Shown here: positions 22,201 through 31,880 of the stretch, one piece after another
How the letters are laid out: the number at the start of each line of letters is the position of its first letter
How positions within the stretch are numbered: the stretch's first letter is position 1
NCBI GenBank assembly: GCA_001599295.1
Contig: BCGN01000002.1
Location: forward strand, 186,001-250,000
DNA: 64,000 nucleotides
Source of the DNA: Sporopachydermia quercuum
Lineage: Eukaryota; Ascomycota; Sporopachydermiomycetes; Sporopachydermiales; Sporopachydermiaceae
Direction: 5' to 3'
Notes under the pieces: generated by a model
The model's input: the letters and a program-made list of their open reading frames with translations, nothing else
Database searches by the model: none
What the model was told of the DNA's origin: nothing
Program-made: the position numbers and the translations under genes

Positions 22201-22643
22201 TCACTGGCGTTTGCAATGCTACTCAGACGTTTCTTCTTTGCCTTCTCCGATGGGGATGCAGGGTTCGCAGGACTATCCAAACATGCTTGAACTCTGTTAT
22301 ACCGTTTACAAGTACCGCAAGGAATGTTCGTATCACATTTGATCTTCTGTTTCCTACAAGGTCCACAATTATAGTGTCTCCTTGGATGTCTTTTTTTCGT
22401 TTGTTGTCGAGAAGCACCTCCTGGGTTAGATGAAGTTGATTCAGTGGGATTATTGGAACTTACCGTAGTAGCAGTAGTATTACTATTATTGGTAGCTACT
22501 AAATTGGTGCTAGTAGTCGTTATGCTTGGAATAGAGATGTTTTCTATCGTAGAGGTCACCACTGGGGCCAATCTGGTACCAGACTCCTCCTGCTCAGACT
22601 TTTGGCCCGTGTTGTTGTACGGGATCTGATTATCGGTATTCAT
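19206..22643 (-). CDS. Zn2Cys6 transcription factor
   Basis: 1145 residues. A Gal4-type zinc cluster at residues 93-121 has spacing C-X2-C-X6-C-X5-C-X2-C-X8-C (NCGPCRKQKIKCD, then IPCGTCKRYNRVQACL). It is flanked by basic residues, so it should bind CGG-type sites in the nucleus. The long Gln/Pro/Ser/Asn-rich stretch to about 430 looks like a disordered activation or linker region. The central fungal-specific TF domain shows YIYRPLHAETFRRQV and MHRRIWWDLCGSDTFRAL. The C-terminus is Asn/Ser/Gly-rich. I cannot assign a specific orthologue. S. cerevisiae has the zinc-cluster gene OAF3 near CCP1, but that is only a positional hint. The N at 21765 lies in the Gln-rich region. Confidence 0.9.
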   Translation of the reverse strand: MNTDNQIPYNNTGQKSEQEESGTRLAPVVTSTIENISIPSITTTSTNLVATNNSNTTATTVSSNNPTESTSSNPGGASRQQTKKRHPRRHYNCGPCRKQKIKCDTNIPCGTCKRYNRVQACLDSPANPASPSEKAKKKRLSSIANASELAHIHQPHSQSHNLNQHTTLHPQPSHSHREQMSRRGSNHNSPGSYASYSQPPLLGMNQQYSNEALIKRNTGPGAELNTSRNYGRVGGDIPLVAATSPFTVVSNQQHLMQMNSSLIGMKSNIRQAQPPQPGQVNTLIATPPPQSQXQPQPQHNIAQNQSFSLANPILPFPQMPSLPPYRPADRLDSVPKLSNPNPNPSITSLGSFGIGGNVVEEPGSISNGALRGSIGGSIGSATGNIGVYSNNNSSSSSGQLGFNINKEASGKSVSDGNSKNDNTKDSEPVEILEALVNGSLNGLTKFYTNDPSKLYLVGKTIHIDKLTPCYDVYNFIDSSVNWAMALPQLLPSHELLTELIDYYLNTLDYIYRPLHAETFRRQVAQFEREILGRNNYEGINLVWLSLLFAVLCTSITHLPREMGIRFQITPERCAKLSEIWFDATRQALNAGKYMEKPQFHQLQTFCVLQLYFYSTNKMEHMNSVCGVSLTHAQALNLHCSERRDLTLYETEMHRRIWWDLCGSDTFRALCLGRPVLVRSYFSEVALPANINDAQIDPEVYTNDPMHQNPELSSSSQAKQPEPVQTLPVNVPTDSCFNRYRARLMMIINGVFEIPKAKDETVVFQGLLALDKELEQLSESTPWFFRLDPKTNSLVDIPQTYLQNRPPDFEINLRFQHHMAHSAMCIQRFRLYQQYLHMNVPIAWKVCLPVAKAMFAVYKCLRRRYPLSCNQYLAAIHQGFAGSVIQAMLLLLENIHPNDAAELFNDVDAFIEDLKQLSDRFLSVPETVKQNLKVAESLRRLYLAKREKEGGTPSPTTSSTAIVNTVASVFGGKNVTETYLNKCTVDFLVNDAGKTASKVGDIRGMNMTYPNVALSNRLSKYVEAISGSRDNSNNNNSKGGRAAGSSDTSGSGSRALSGNIGSSAKFSRNSDPCSPDMESNSSGTAEYLANAGFSLEELERSFRQVKQFQDKGDEFKTNELDWNLVGIDNEEYRELLTNGYLGYGLR

Positions 22644-24372
22644 TCGAAATATTTCTTAATTAATGTATGAGTGCTGATGTATCTATCATACAGATGATGA
22701 TAATAGTGATCAATACTGAATTATACGATCAGTAGTGAAGAAAATGTAGAGGAATAGCAAAAGGCTACCTTCGTAATCAAATTGGAACCTCTGCTTGATC
22801 AAATAGTCTTGAAAGATCTATCAACTATGAGGTGAGTACCATATGACTTTTTATTCTCCTTGTCAAGGAAACCATAAAACGCTCAATTCAAACAATGGAA
22901 TATCCCCCTGGGTCCACTATTCTTTACTATAGTATTCTGTACTCTGAAACTACACTCTAAACACAACGAATCACCAAACGCATCTTCCAACCCGGTTTTG
23001 CTTCGATCTTCTGCGTTTTCACCCTGCAAGCAGAACGGCTCTTTGAAGGGTTGTATTTCGACCAAGAGAACAAACCACGAGCACTAAATGTTGATAATCA
23101 ATCAATCGCCAAACAACTGTTGAAAATCCTCTGGAATTTATGTCGTTTGCTTATGCACACTTTATTATTTATCGTTGCCATATAGAACAGCTTCTTATTG
23201 TTGCCCCTGTCAATATTTGCCGTTCTTTTTATTATACAGCAATGTCTATTGATGTTCTTGTTGCTTTATTATCTACTTCTATACCAATTCTCACTATTTG
23301 TTTGTTCAATTACTTGGATAATGAAAGGGATCAGGAAGTAAAAAGTTGATGATCGGGTCTTTTGGCTTTGAAGACTGCTTTAAAAAGGAAAGTAAACGCC
23401 CTGTGGTGGTTGTAATAAGAGTTACAGAACTCTAGTTTGTGAATTATGACTATTAAAGAAAACCTAATATGATTTTCGTGGTTTATAAATAAAGAATGCG
23501 ATATGATGAGCGATAATTCTTCTATTAATGACGTGTGCTTTTATTCTGATCTCTCGGATAGTATAACAACAAGAAGAAGGCTAATTATGTGATGAAAGAC
23601 TAATCAGTAGACACTAAACTCGAGTCAACCACAAAGCTTTGAGAGCGTCAGTTGCCTAGAAATTTGAAATGGATGGAAATTTCTCTTTTGGGCGACTGGT
23701 TTTAAGTTTGGAGCTCTAGTTTTCTCGTAGTGAAGTATGGGTACAATTGAGAATACAGTTTGCTCAATGACCGAACTTCTATGAAATCTAACCGCGGACT
23801 CCAATGAAATGGGGAATGAAGGGTGAAAGTCATAAGCGGGATTTCGGATTTTATGAGAAATAATGCAGTACAGTGATGAAAATGTGGTATACTAGATAGG
23901 GAATGAGTTGTGATGATTTCTTTTTTATAAAATGCTTATTTTTGGTGGTTCAAAAGTTAATAATTGCTTAAACCACAAATCAATAGGATGTGGCTTATGA
24001 ATTGCATTTTATACTTCGTCATTGGTTTTGTTTCGTATACCTAAAATGCATTCATCACTGCATACATGCATCACAAAAACGATCAAGAGACCTACCTTAT
24101 AAATAACTATCATCGATTATTAATTATTCATAATAGACTCTACGTTATACATCAATACATGCGATTTTATAGCATAGAGATATTCTCTTTAACTTTTGAA
24201 ATGTGGAAACAACTTATCATCGTTAAGCTCATAAAGTCTCAGAAGTCCCAGAATTGTGGGCGCAGTAAGAGGAATTGGATGTGAGGAACTCCAGTGTTAC
24301 TTTCGTTTAGTATGTAAGAGCTCCATGATTAATACAAATACTGCATCTCAACTGCTTTCCTGATTGCTTCCA

Positions 24373-24404
24373 TTTCTCTCTTTCTCTCTTTCTCTCTTTC
24401 TCTC
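24373..24404 (+). repeat. microsatellite (TTTCTCTC)x4
   Basis: Four exact copies of an 8-base unit, all pyrimidine on the + strand. Intergenic. Confidence 0.9.
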
Positions 24405-25765
24405 CATTCTCCTCACTGCCTTCAAAACATCAAATACCAAAATTTCGTTCATTATTCATATACCTCATGTCATGTACGGCGCCGGTTTGGACAAGCTCAT
24501 TTAGACTATCCTGCATTAACTCAACAGACTACCTTGGCTCAACTTGCATGGCCATTGCATATTCAATAGCCACATTTTCAATCAAGCCAAATAATCAAGT
24601 AATCGCAGTACCCTTGTGTTCTTCTTACTCGGAAAAGATTAGGTTTGCCGTATCGCATTAGTTTTCGGAAAAACCACCGCATACTAAAAACTATAGAAAG
24701 GGACCTACTGCTCTGCTCTTATGAAATCGGGTTAAAATATTACGTTTATTTTTATTCACTTGATGTATGAGGTGAACTACTGTTGAAGAATTTCACGTGT
24801 TTGAACCCGTTGAGAACAATGGATATAGAAGAACACTGTTTGGATTGTTTGAATAGGATGAGAATGAGAGTATGAAAGTATGATGAATGTTGAGGATGTT
24901 GTGGGTTTATACATTCTGATGTCTACTGGTTTACAAGAGAAACATGGAGTAGTCTGTTGCCTCCAGTGAATCATCAATTATTTTCACCAACTATTTATTT
25001 GTTATTTTCTTTACTGTTGTTCTGTTCCTAAGTATCCAAGATATTGCCATTGTGATGGCTGATTTCTAAATTAAAAGAAAGAAGAAAATTATACTGAATT
25101 ATACTAAATACTTTCGAATTCTGCTTTTCTATCATATTGATAAACATATCAATAGCAATTGGTGTTCATAATCAACAATTTGCAACGAAGATATTCTTAC
25201 ACCTATGTTACCATTTATCGCTTATCACAACATTCATGTGTTTGGTCATTGATCTCAAGCATAATCGTAATTATCTTTGCCGATAGTGATAATTTATGCT
25301 TCTTACCATTTATCAACAGTCGTCTAGTGTTGAATCATGTTCATAAAATTATCGTATCCTATTTGATCTACACATGCTTCAACCGATAGTATTCCTTCCC
25401 AACTACTACCTATTCATACCACAGATACATATTAAACTGATTCAACTATTTGATATGATTGCCATCTTCATTCTCTATGTGGAGTGATATCCAACCGTTT
25501 CACTAAAACCTCTAGCTAACCATAATATGCATAACGATTCTGTCCTATGAAAAACATGTTGCAAACTCCAACCTAACTGTCTTTCCTTGCCTTTCGAAAC
25601 TTGTCTTCCCAATATCTCATATCCTTGTTTCTTCTCTTCTCTTCTCTTCCCCTATCCTCCAATTCACCATAGCTTTTCCTCTCTTTATCTCTCTGCGATC
25701 ATCATCACCAATCACCGCCTACCTCTTTTTGATTACTTGATGACTAATCTATTATTCTCTACATT

Positions 25766-25798
25766 TAGGTCACTATTAGTGACCTATCATCTCACGTG
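25766..25798. promoter_or_regulatory. 21-bp palindrome next to CACGTG E-box
   Basis: TAGGTCACTA and TAGTGACCTA form perfect 10-bp inverted arms with a single T between (25766-25786). CACGTG follows at 25793-25798, itself embedded in CTCACGTGAC, so GTGAC recurs. It looks like a dimeric operator beside a Cbf1-type bHLH site, about 0.7 kb upstream of DRE2. The bound factor is unknown. Confidence 0.45.
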
Positions 25799-26508
25799 AC
25801 TTAAAGTCAGGGTTTGCTTACCCCCTGCATGATTTCCGCATCAAGTAGTATTTTCCCAGATAAGAAGAGCTCGTTGGAATTGTTAGCCATATTAAGTAAT
25901 AATATCTCTTTTAGGATATATCACTCGAGAAAGTTTTTCACTTCTCACTCTGGCTGAGGATTTTTTACGCTTATTAATACCATATCTCCTATAGCCTTAT
26001 AGATCTCTAGAGACTGTGGAATAATTAATAAAGAATATAAACCATTTGAGTCGATCTTGAAGCTTGAAGATTTATATTGCCAGAAAATCCTACTGAAGAG
26101 TAACGTAATTGATTTGCAAGGAAAAATAGTTCCGTTTGTTTAACATTGACTTAGTTATCTATTGTATTGGGAGAGGTATACCATCACCATCAGGAGTCAA
26201 CTACGTGTTTGAAGAGTATTGTAGGGTAGTAGTTTTTGTTGTATTACAACAGTAATTTGCTATCACAACTCGACCAGAACCAATAGTTGATCACATACTG
26301 TGTATTTAATTTGTTTTAGTCACTTCCAGGCGTTCATCATATCTGCAAGAAGCTCTCTCTGTTATCCTACTGTCAACACACATATATTATCTACAGATAG
26401 GAATAGGGGTGTCAATTATATCACACGTCTAACGCCATCGAGAAGACAAAAGCTTTTTCGGTATTCTCACCATTACCCTAATCTTACATTCTGCATCATT
26501 CTATCAAC

Positions 26509-27414
26509 ATGTCTGCATTAATAATACTTCACCCTCAGGTCGTGTCTCAACCAAAGGTGGTTGAAGCAACTCAACAGGCTTTGAAAGAGAAGTATCCAGA
26601 TGTTCATATTAAAATGACAGATATTCTTTTGAGAAGCTCATCTCCTTCGACTGCCCAAGCTTCATTTGATCATATTAAATATCTAGCTAGTCCAGATTCT
26701 GAAGCTGCTTTACCTGAAGGTCTAGTTAACCTAATAGCTTTACTCCTTAGACCTAATGGAACAGCTAACGGTATACCATTAAGTGAATCATTACCAGCTA
26801 TATCCGCAGGACTTATTCCATCAACAGAAACAAAAGGCGATTATATCAAACCTGGAGAAACTGGTGTTGTTTCTATTGCATTAAAAAGGACCAAACCAAC
26901 TACTTCATTACCAAAATTCAAACGGAAAACTCCTCTCTCTCCTGAGAGCTCCGTTGCTTCTACCTCCGATTCAGCCTCGGGCTCATTTTCAACCTCAAGT
27001 TCTGTCTCACCAGCACCAGTGTCCGAATCAGCGTTTCTATCATTGTTGTCAGCCAATTCTGCACCTCAGCTTGATGAGAACTCCTTAGTTGATATGACTG
27101 ATTTCGGCTTAGATGCACCTATTGTTGTGCCAGAGAAATGTAAATCGAACGCCAAGCGAAGAAAAGCTTGTAAAGATTGCACTTGTGGATTGAAAGAGTT
27201 AGAAGAGGCTGGAATCGCTAAACAACAAGAACAGCAATCGGTTGTATTGCAAGATTTGGATTCTGAGATTGATTTCACTATTCCTGGTAAAACTGGATCT
27301 TGTGGATCTTGCGCTTTAGGTGATGCGTTTAGATGTGATGGTTGTCCTTATATTGGATTACCACCATTCAAACCCGGTGAAGTTATTAGTTTGTCATTGA
27401 ATGATGAGTTTTAA
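26509..27414 (+). CDS. DRE2: cytosolic Fe-S assembly protein Dre2 (anamorsin)
   Basis: 301 residues. With Tah18, Dre2 supplies electrons for cytosolic iron-sulfur cluster assembly. The N-terminal part (about 1-110) is the degenerate methyltransferase-like fold. A Ser-rich linker follows, then two C-terminal cysteine motifs. Motif A is C211-X9-C221-X2-C224-X-C226 ([11 protein letters not shown]), which binds the 2Fe-2S cluster. Motif B is C265-X2-C268-X7-C276-X2-C279 ([15 protein letters not shown]), followed by the conserved [12 protein letters not shown]. All eight cysteines are present. It is convergent with NOB1. CCP1 and DRE2 are also near each other on S. cerevisiae chromosome XI (YKR066C, YKR071C), as I recall it. 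Confidence 0.95.
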   Translation: MSALIILHPQVVSQPKVVEATQQALKEKYPDVHIKMTDILLRSSSPSTAQASFDHIKYLASPDSEAALPEGLVNLIALLLRPNGTANGIPLSESLPAISAGLIPSTETKGDYIKPGETGVVSIALKRTKPTTSLPKFKRKTPLSPESSVASTSDSASGSFSTSSSVSPAPVSESAFLSLLSANSAPQLDENSLVDMTDFGLDAPIVVPEKCKSNAKRRKACKDCTCGLKELEEAGIAKQQEQQSVVLQDLDSEIDFTIPGKTGSCGSCALGDAFRCDGCPYIGLPPFKPGEVISLSLNDEF

Positions 27415-28373
27415 GTGTGGAATTATGAACACGATCACATGCAGTGTATTAAAATGAAAGGAAATTATTGGTTAGGATGTTCCGGTAGTATGAGAACTTC
27501 CTCCGGTACTAGGGGAGTTTATCTCTTTGGTTCGCATGAATGACAGCCACAGTTGGATTTCTCAGTAGATTTCAATAGTTTCTGCATTTTTAATTAACTC
27601 AAGATAATGAGTTAGTCTTCAAATTATTTGCTATTCGTTGTTCATTATTTTTGTGTTTTATTTGGTTGATTATTGATAATTATTTCATTTTTTTTTCATT
27701 TTGGCAGGTTAGGCATTTGGTTTTTACTTTTTAATATTTATTAATATACTTATATTCTCTTACAAAAAACAATAATACCAAACAAATAACATTTTAGCTT
27801 ATCAAATAATGATATTGATAGTAGGAAAAGAATTATGAGAAAGAACGTCTTTTAATATTTATATTAAATGGTATATGTTATATGGTGTGTGTTTATGCTA
27901 TGTGGAATACAGTATTCTCGATATACCTTCATTTCTTATATGGAGATTTAAACAAAGGTATTCCCAAAGAAAACAGTAGAATCAAAATATAATGGTTATT
28001 ATGTTGTATGCATTGTCGCTAATAATATATGAAGATATAGGTCGAAGCTTGTAATATGCAAGTCATGCTCAAACGTCTTTCCGGTAAAGTCGTTACAGTA
28101 TTCCTTTGTAACGTATGGCAGTTCATTTGAATATGAGGAAACAGCTAACACGTCTTTTTTCTTCTTATTTTCTCGGAGTGTCGTGACTTTTCTTAATATT
28201 AGTTCAATCCATCTATTTTTTTTCATTTTAAACAACCCTCCATCCGTTTAAGCCTCATGTACCATTAACTCTGCCAACTCTCCATGAATAAGCATCATAC
28301 TATATATTGATATATATAATAGTTCAGCAAATGCATACTAGATTCAGTACTTTTTCCTTCGTATATTATTCTC
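27415..28373. other. convergent intergenic, DRE2 / NOB1
   Basis: 959 bp of AT-rich 3' flanks with T-rich and TATATA-type stretches that suit yeast 3'-end formation. A minus-strand open frame with ATG at 28226 (75 codons, ending 27999) is within the length expected by chance. Confidence 0.4.
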
Positions 28374-29675
28374 TTATTTATGCCTCTTGTTGCTATTGAC
28401 ATATTTGCCTCTTCCAACTTTCATCCCAGAACCCCTGTACATATCTCTAGTGGTACCTTGAATAGCAAAAGGAGTGTTAGAATCTGCAACACCGCTAATC
28501 CATTCACTCAACATTTTCTCGTTCTTCCTTCTGGCCCATTCATCATCCTTTATTTTCTGATTGTATTCTTTCTGATCTTCACTAAGAATCACCGTGCTAT
28601 TGTCAACATTTCTTAGCTTACCGTTCAGATTACTGGCATGACGCCTACTTTTAACACTCTGGGGACTTGCTAAGGAGTACTTAAATCCACGATGCGACCA
28701 TTGCATGTTTCTCTTTAAGTGTACTACAACATCTCCAGATGAATCAATACTAACTGTAGCTCTCATGAGAGTATTTCCGCCGCAGGATGGACAGAAATCT
28801 CTTTTCTCACTAATAGGAAGTAATTTAAAGCAAGCATGACATCTAAGCATGTATTGACGAACTTTTGATATACGGTAACCTTTGGTGCTTATGAGATTCA
28901 AACCTATTTGCAAGGAAACGTTCTGCATGGCAAAATCATTAGTGCATACAGCAGCTTTAAGGAAAGATGTTCTGGAAATGGCCTGTTCTTGAGTTTGTGA
29001 TTCGATGGTATGCGGCAAGTTATCAGGAGTGATCCAGGCTTCTTCATCTTCTTGTTCTGATTCTTTCGCTAGACGGTAGCTTCCGTCCGAGTTTGGATGG
29101 TTTTGATTCTTGATTTGGTGTTTTCTCTTGCTTTGTTTAGTTACTGTAGTCCATTCGGCTGATTCGGATGGTTCCTGAGGTTCTTGTTGCTCGGAAGGCT
29201 CTGAAAGTTCGGATGTAGTTTCGGATGTAGTTTCAGTAGTCTCATCAGCTTCACAAATGATATGGGTATCGGATTTCGGTTCAGCTTCGTCTGTCTTCCT
29301 TTCTTCCTTCTTCTCCTTCTTCTGTATCTTTTCACCAGGCCTTTTTCTTAACCGCCAATCGCCATTCTTTTCAACCTCAATCTCATAACATAACGCCAAA
29401 ACATGTATATCATTCATACTCAAAACACTATAGTCACCAGTCAATTTAGAAAATTCTGTAACTGCCTTAATGGCGGCTTCTCCCGGCTGCCTAACTTGCA
29501 CTTTATCTCCCCAAAAAAGCTCCAACGACTTTCTTGACTGCTCATCACGGATTTCGTTATTATAAACAGCTGGCGTTGTAAAGAAATGCTTGGCCTTTTC
29601 TTGTAGTTCTGTTCCTGAAGCTGCAATTAATGGCCCAGCATCTAATACTAGTGAGTCAATAAAAGGCTCACTCAT
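28374..29675 (-). CDS. NOB1: 20S pre-rRNA endonuclease Nob1
   Basis: 433 residues. Nob1 cuts site D at the 3' end of 18S rRNA during cytoplasmic maturation of 40S subunits. The N-terminal PIN nuclease domain shows LVLDAGPLIAASG with catalytic D12, YNNEIRDE and MNDIHVLALCYEIE, which carry further acidic residues of the metal site. A charged Glu/Ser-rich insert (about 115-215) interrupts the domain region. A zinc ribbon follows (RCHACFKLLP and FCPSCGGNTL, about 275-300), then the conserved C-terminus with SEDQKEYNQKIKDDEWARRK. The gene is divergent from SGT1 and, with ASE1, repeats S. cerevisiae YOR056C-YOR057W-YOR058C with the same strand pattern. Confidence 0.95.
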   Translation of the reverse strand: MSEPFIDSLVLDAGPLIAASGTELQEKAKHFFTTPAVYNNEIRDEQSRKSLELFWGDKVQVRQPGEAAIKAVTEFSKLTGDYSVLSMNDIHVLALCYEIEVEKNGDWRLRKRPGEKIQKKEKKEERKTDEAEPKSDTHIICEADETTETTSETTSELSEPSEQQEPQEPSESAEWTTVTKQSKRKHQIKNQNHPNSDGSYRLAKESEQEDEEAWITPDNLPHTIESQTQEQAISRTSFLKAAVCTNDFAMQNVSLQIGLNLISTKGYRISKVRQYMLRCHACFKLLPISEKRDFCPSCGGNTLMRATVSIDSSGDVVVHLKRNMQWSHRGFKYSLASPQSVKSRRHASNLNGKLRNVDNSTVILSEDQKEYNQKIKDDEWARRKNEKMLSEWISGVADSNTPFAIQGTTRDMYRGSGMKVGRGKYVNSNKRHK

Positions 29676-30483
29676 AGTATATTTGTATGTACGCGGTATG
29701 TATGTTGGGATAATCGGTAGGTGATTCTATGGTAAGAGCACTGGATAGACACTGAGTATATTAAGTGAAATTCTGGCTTTTTATAGTGATTCAAGTGAAG
29801 AATAAAAAAGGATCATATAACTAATAGACGATTGAGCCTGTTAAATAATGAACCATGAATAGGATGCAATAAAAGATGAAAGAAGTTTCCTCCATAATAA
29901 AAATTTTTTTGGAAGGGAAACAGAGTGAGATGTGATGTTATGATAATATCAACTGAGATGAGACGTGATGCTGTGGTTAGCTGTGAGCGTCTTGTAAGAT
30001 ACACACCTAGGAGAGTTAGCTGGGAGGTATTTAATACCGGAGATGATGATACAATGGAAGAAAGTGAGAGGAGATAACATAGGATTTTTTTAGTGGATAA
30101 TAATATTTATGCTGTTACTGGTTTACTTTGTAGTCTTATGTTAATTTATTATTAGATTTACCGTATTTGTCAGTTTTTGTTGGTTTTGTCCATAGCTTTA
30201 GACTCAACTCCACTATAGGATCTCCTAGAACAATTACTGAGAAAGCCATGCAATGTTCTCAGTATGTTTTCCGCAATTATAAGGATCTCCCGACCTCCCT
30301 TCCCGACTTGTCTTTTCTACAGGAGATTAGTCAACTCCCCTCCATTTCGGAACTATGATTACTTCATCCGACATTCTCTCAAGAAATCGGTACCTAAAGT
30401 AAGGTTGAAACTAACGGTAATATCATCAATTTAACCCAAATAGGTGGTTTCTTCGAGCACTTACTTGCCACTTGGTTACGAAC
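29676..30483. promoter_or_regulatory. divergent intergenic, NOB1 / SGT1
   Basis: 808 bp. It should contain both promoters. The right half holds a C-rich open frame listed separately. Several GTATGT hexamers at 29686-29702 could be donors but no matching exon is proven. Confidence 0.4.
30134..30358 (+). other. open frame without ATG upstream of SGT1
   Basis: 74 codons open from 30134 to the stop ending at 30358. It starts right after a possible acceptor TAG (30131-30133). The second half (QYVFRNYKDLPTSLPDLSFL, then LPSISEL) uses C-rich codons unlike the surrounding AT-rich DNA. The only internal ATG (30249) would give 36 residues. It could be a terminal exon of a small gene or a 5'-leader frame of SGT1. 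No homologue was recognised. Confidence 0.25.
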
Positions 30484-31668
30484 ATGAGCAAAGCTTTACA
30501 AGACGCCAGCGTGGCTTTTGAAGCCGCCGACTATCCTCAAGCCGTACATTTACTTACAGAAGCTTTGAAACATGCCGAATCGAGCTCCAGTTCGGCTGCA
30601 ATTTATATAAAACGGGCTGTGTCGAAGCAGCGTCTAAAAAAGTATCCCGAGGCTCTATCCGACTGTGCCATTGCTTTGAAACTTTACATCAAAGATAGGA
30701 ATTTAGAGGCAACTGGTGAAGTGTACTTCAGACAAGGTGTAATTCATTATTTATTGGGCCGTTATTTTACGGCAAAGCAAAATTTCGATATCGCTGAGAG
30801 AACATATCATTATAAGGCCAATGTGTTAGGGGTGTGGAAGGAAAAGTTAAAAAGGGAATTGGATCAATTACCAGGCGACTATACTGAACCCGAGTTACTG
30901 GAGGCCAAAGAAGTGGAAGAGGTAGAGGATAGCAACAGCGATAACGAAAAAGATAGTGGAAAGGATGTCAAATCTGTTTCAAATCCGGAACCTATATCGG
31001 CACCACAAAGCGTTACAGACTTTCGATATGACTATTTCCAATCATCAGAAGTAATTTCCATATCACTATATATCAAAAACGTGCTTAAAGACACCATCAA
31101 AGTCGATTTTGACCGGAGATCGGTTGTGGTAAGCTTTCCACTTGAGAACTCCGAAGTTTTCACAAAAACCTTTTCTCCGCTCTATGCTGAAATCAAACCT
31201 GCTAAATGTTCCTTCCAGGTCTATCCTTCTCGGATAGAATTGCGCTTAGCTAAAGTTTCCGCAATTCGCTGGCCTTCTATTATCGGGAGTGATATCAATG
31301 AAACATCTCCGATAACCTCGCTACCTGAGCAACAGCCGATTTCGCAAACACAAAGCAATATTAATGCAAACACAAACACAAACACAAATACCAATAAAAT
31401 TCCTTATCCTTCATCCTCTAAAGTTAAAACAGACTGGGACCATATAGCCAATTCCGATCCTGAATCGGAGGACGAACAGGAGGCAGATCCGAATGCTTTC
31501 TTCCGTTCAATCTTCAAAAATGCCGACCCCGACACACAAAGAGCAATGATGAAGTCCTATATTGAAAGTAACGGAACGGCATTAAGTACTAATTGGGAAG
31601 AAGTGTCTAAAGGCAAGGTTCCGGTTGAGCCACCTCAAGGAATGGAGGCTAAGCCATATGACACTTAG
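30484..31668 (+). CDS. SGT1: Hsp90/SCF co-chaperone Sgt1
   Basis: 394 residues from ATG 30484. The frame is open 4 codons further but only from a TTG. Sgt1 links Hsp90 to client complexes, including the CBF3 kinetochore complex and SCF ubiquitin ligases. TPR-like repeats occupy about 1-135 (FEAADYPQAVHLLTEAL, YPEALSDCAIAL). An acidic linker is followed by a CS (p23-like) domain at about 175-265 (FRYDYFQSSEVISISLYIKN, SFPLENSEVFTKTFSPLYAE). An Asn/Thr microrepeat comes at about 296-305. The C-terminal SGS domain contains KTDWDHIANS, DPNAFFRSIFKNADPDTQRA and MMKSYIESNGT. All three modules are intact. It is convergent with ASE1. Confidence 0.95.
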   Translation: MSKALQDASVAFEAADYPQAVHLLTEALKHAESSSSSAAIYIKRAVSKQRLKKYPEALSDCAIALKLYIKDRNLEATGEVYFRQGVIHYLLGRYFTAKQNFDIAERTYHYKANVLGVWKEKLKRELDQLPGDYTEPELLEAKEVEEVEDSNSDNEKDSGKDVKSVSNPEPISAPQSVTDFRYDYFQSSEVISISLYIKNVLKDTIKVDFDRRSVVVSFPLENSEVFTKTFSPLYAEIKPAKCSFQVYPSRIELRLAKVSAIRWPSIIGSDINETSPITSLPEQQPISQTQSNINANTNTNTNTNKIPYPSSSKVKTDWDHIANSDPESEDEQEADPNAFFRSIFKNADPDTQRAMMKSYIESNGTALSTNWEEVSKGKVPVEPPQGMEAKPYDT

Positions 31669-31880
31669 AAGATGAGTCTAAGAAATAGATAGCCAAACAA
31701 AGAAATTCATCCAAAGGTGCATACTGTTTGAACCTTAATTAGGACTTATGAATGATTAGGCTATCACATAATAATAAACCATATATCATATATCATACAT
31801 AATGCAAGAAAAGAATTAAAAAAGAAAAAATTTTCATAGTATACATTATAAACAGATTTTGGAGTTTCCGAACTATTCCG
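31669..31880. terminator. convergent 3' region SGT1 / ASE1
   Basis: 212 bp between two stop codons. It carries repeated ATATCATATATCAT-type sequence (near 31782-31800) and an A-rich tract, suitable for bidirectional 3'-end formation. The assignment rests on position and composition only. Confidence 0.4.

Larger units (their letters stand above)
22644..26508. other. divergent intergenic, 3.9 kb
   Basis: Very long gap between the divergent starts of the zinc-cluster gene and DRE2. It is AT-rich. Small open frames at 23140-23349, 24066-24284, 24467-24661, 25159-25389 and 25587-25799 have no family signal. It contains an 8-bp microsatellite (24373-24404), a TTCTC-rich run near 25630-25650, and a palindrome with an E-box (25766-25798). 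E-box CACGTG also occurs near 24794. Confidence 0.4.

Noticed and set aside
24785-24812. GGGTTCAAAC on the minus strand, tRNA-like
   Set aside because: The required C after the loop and a pairing stem are absent; no D-arm upstream.
25766-25900. E-box plus AT-rich DNA as a point-centromere candidate
   Set aside because: No CDEIII-like element follows and the species is not shown to have point centromeres.
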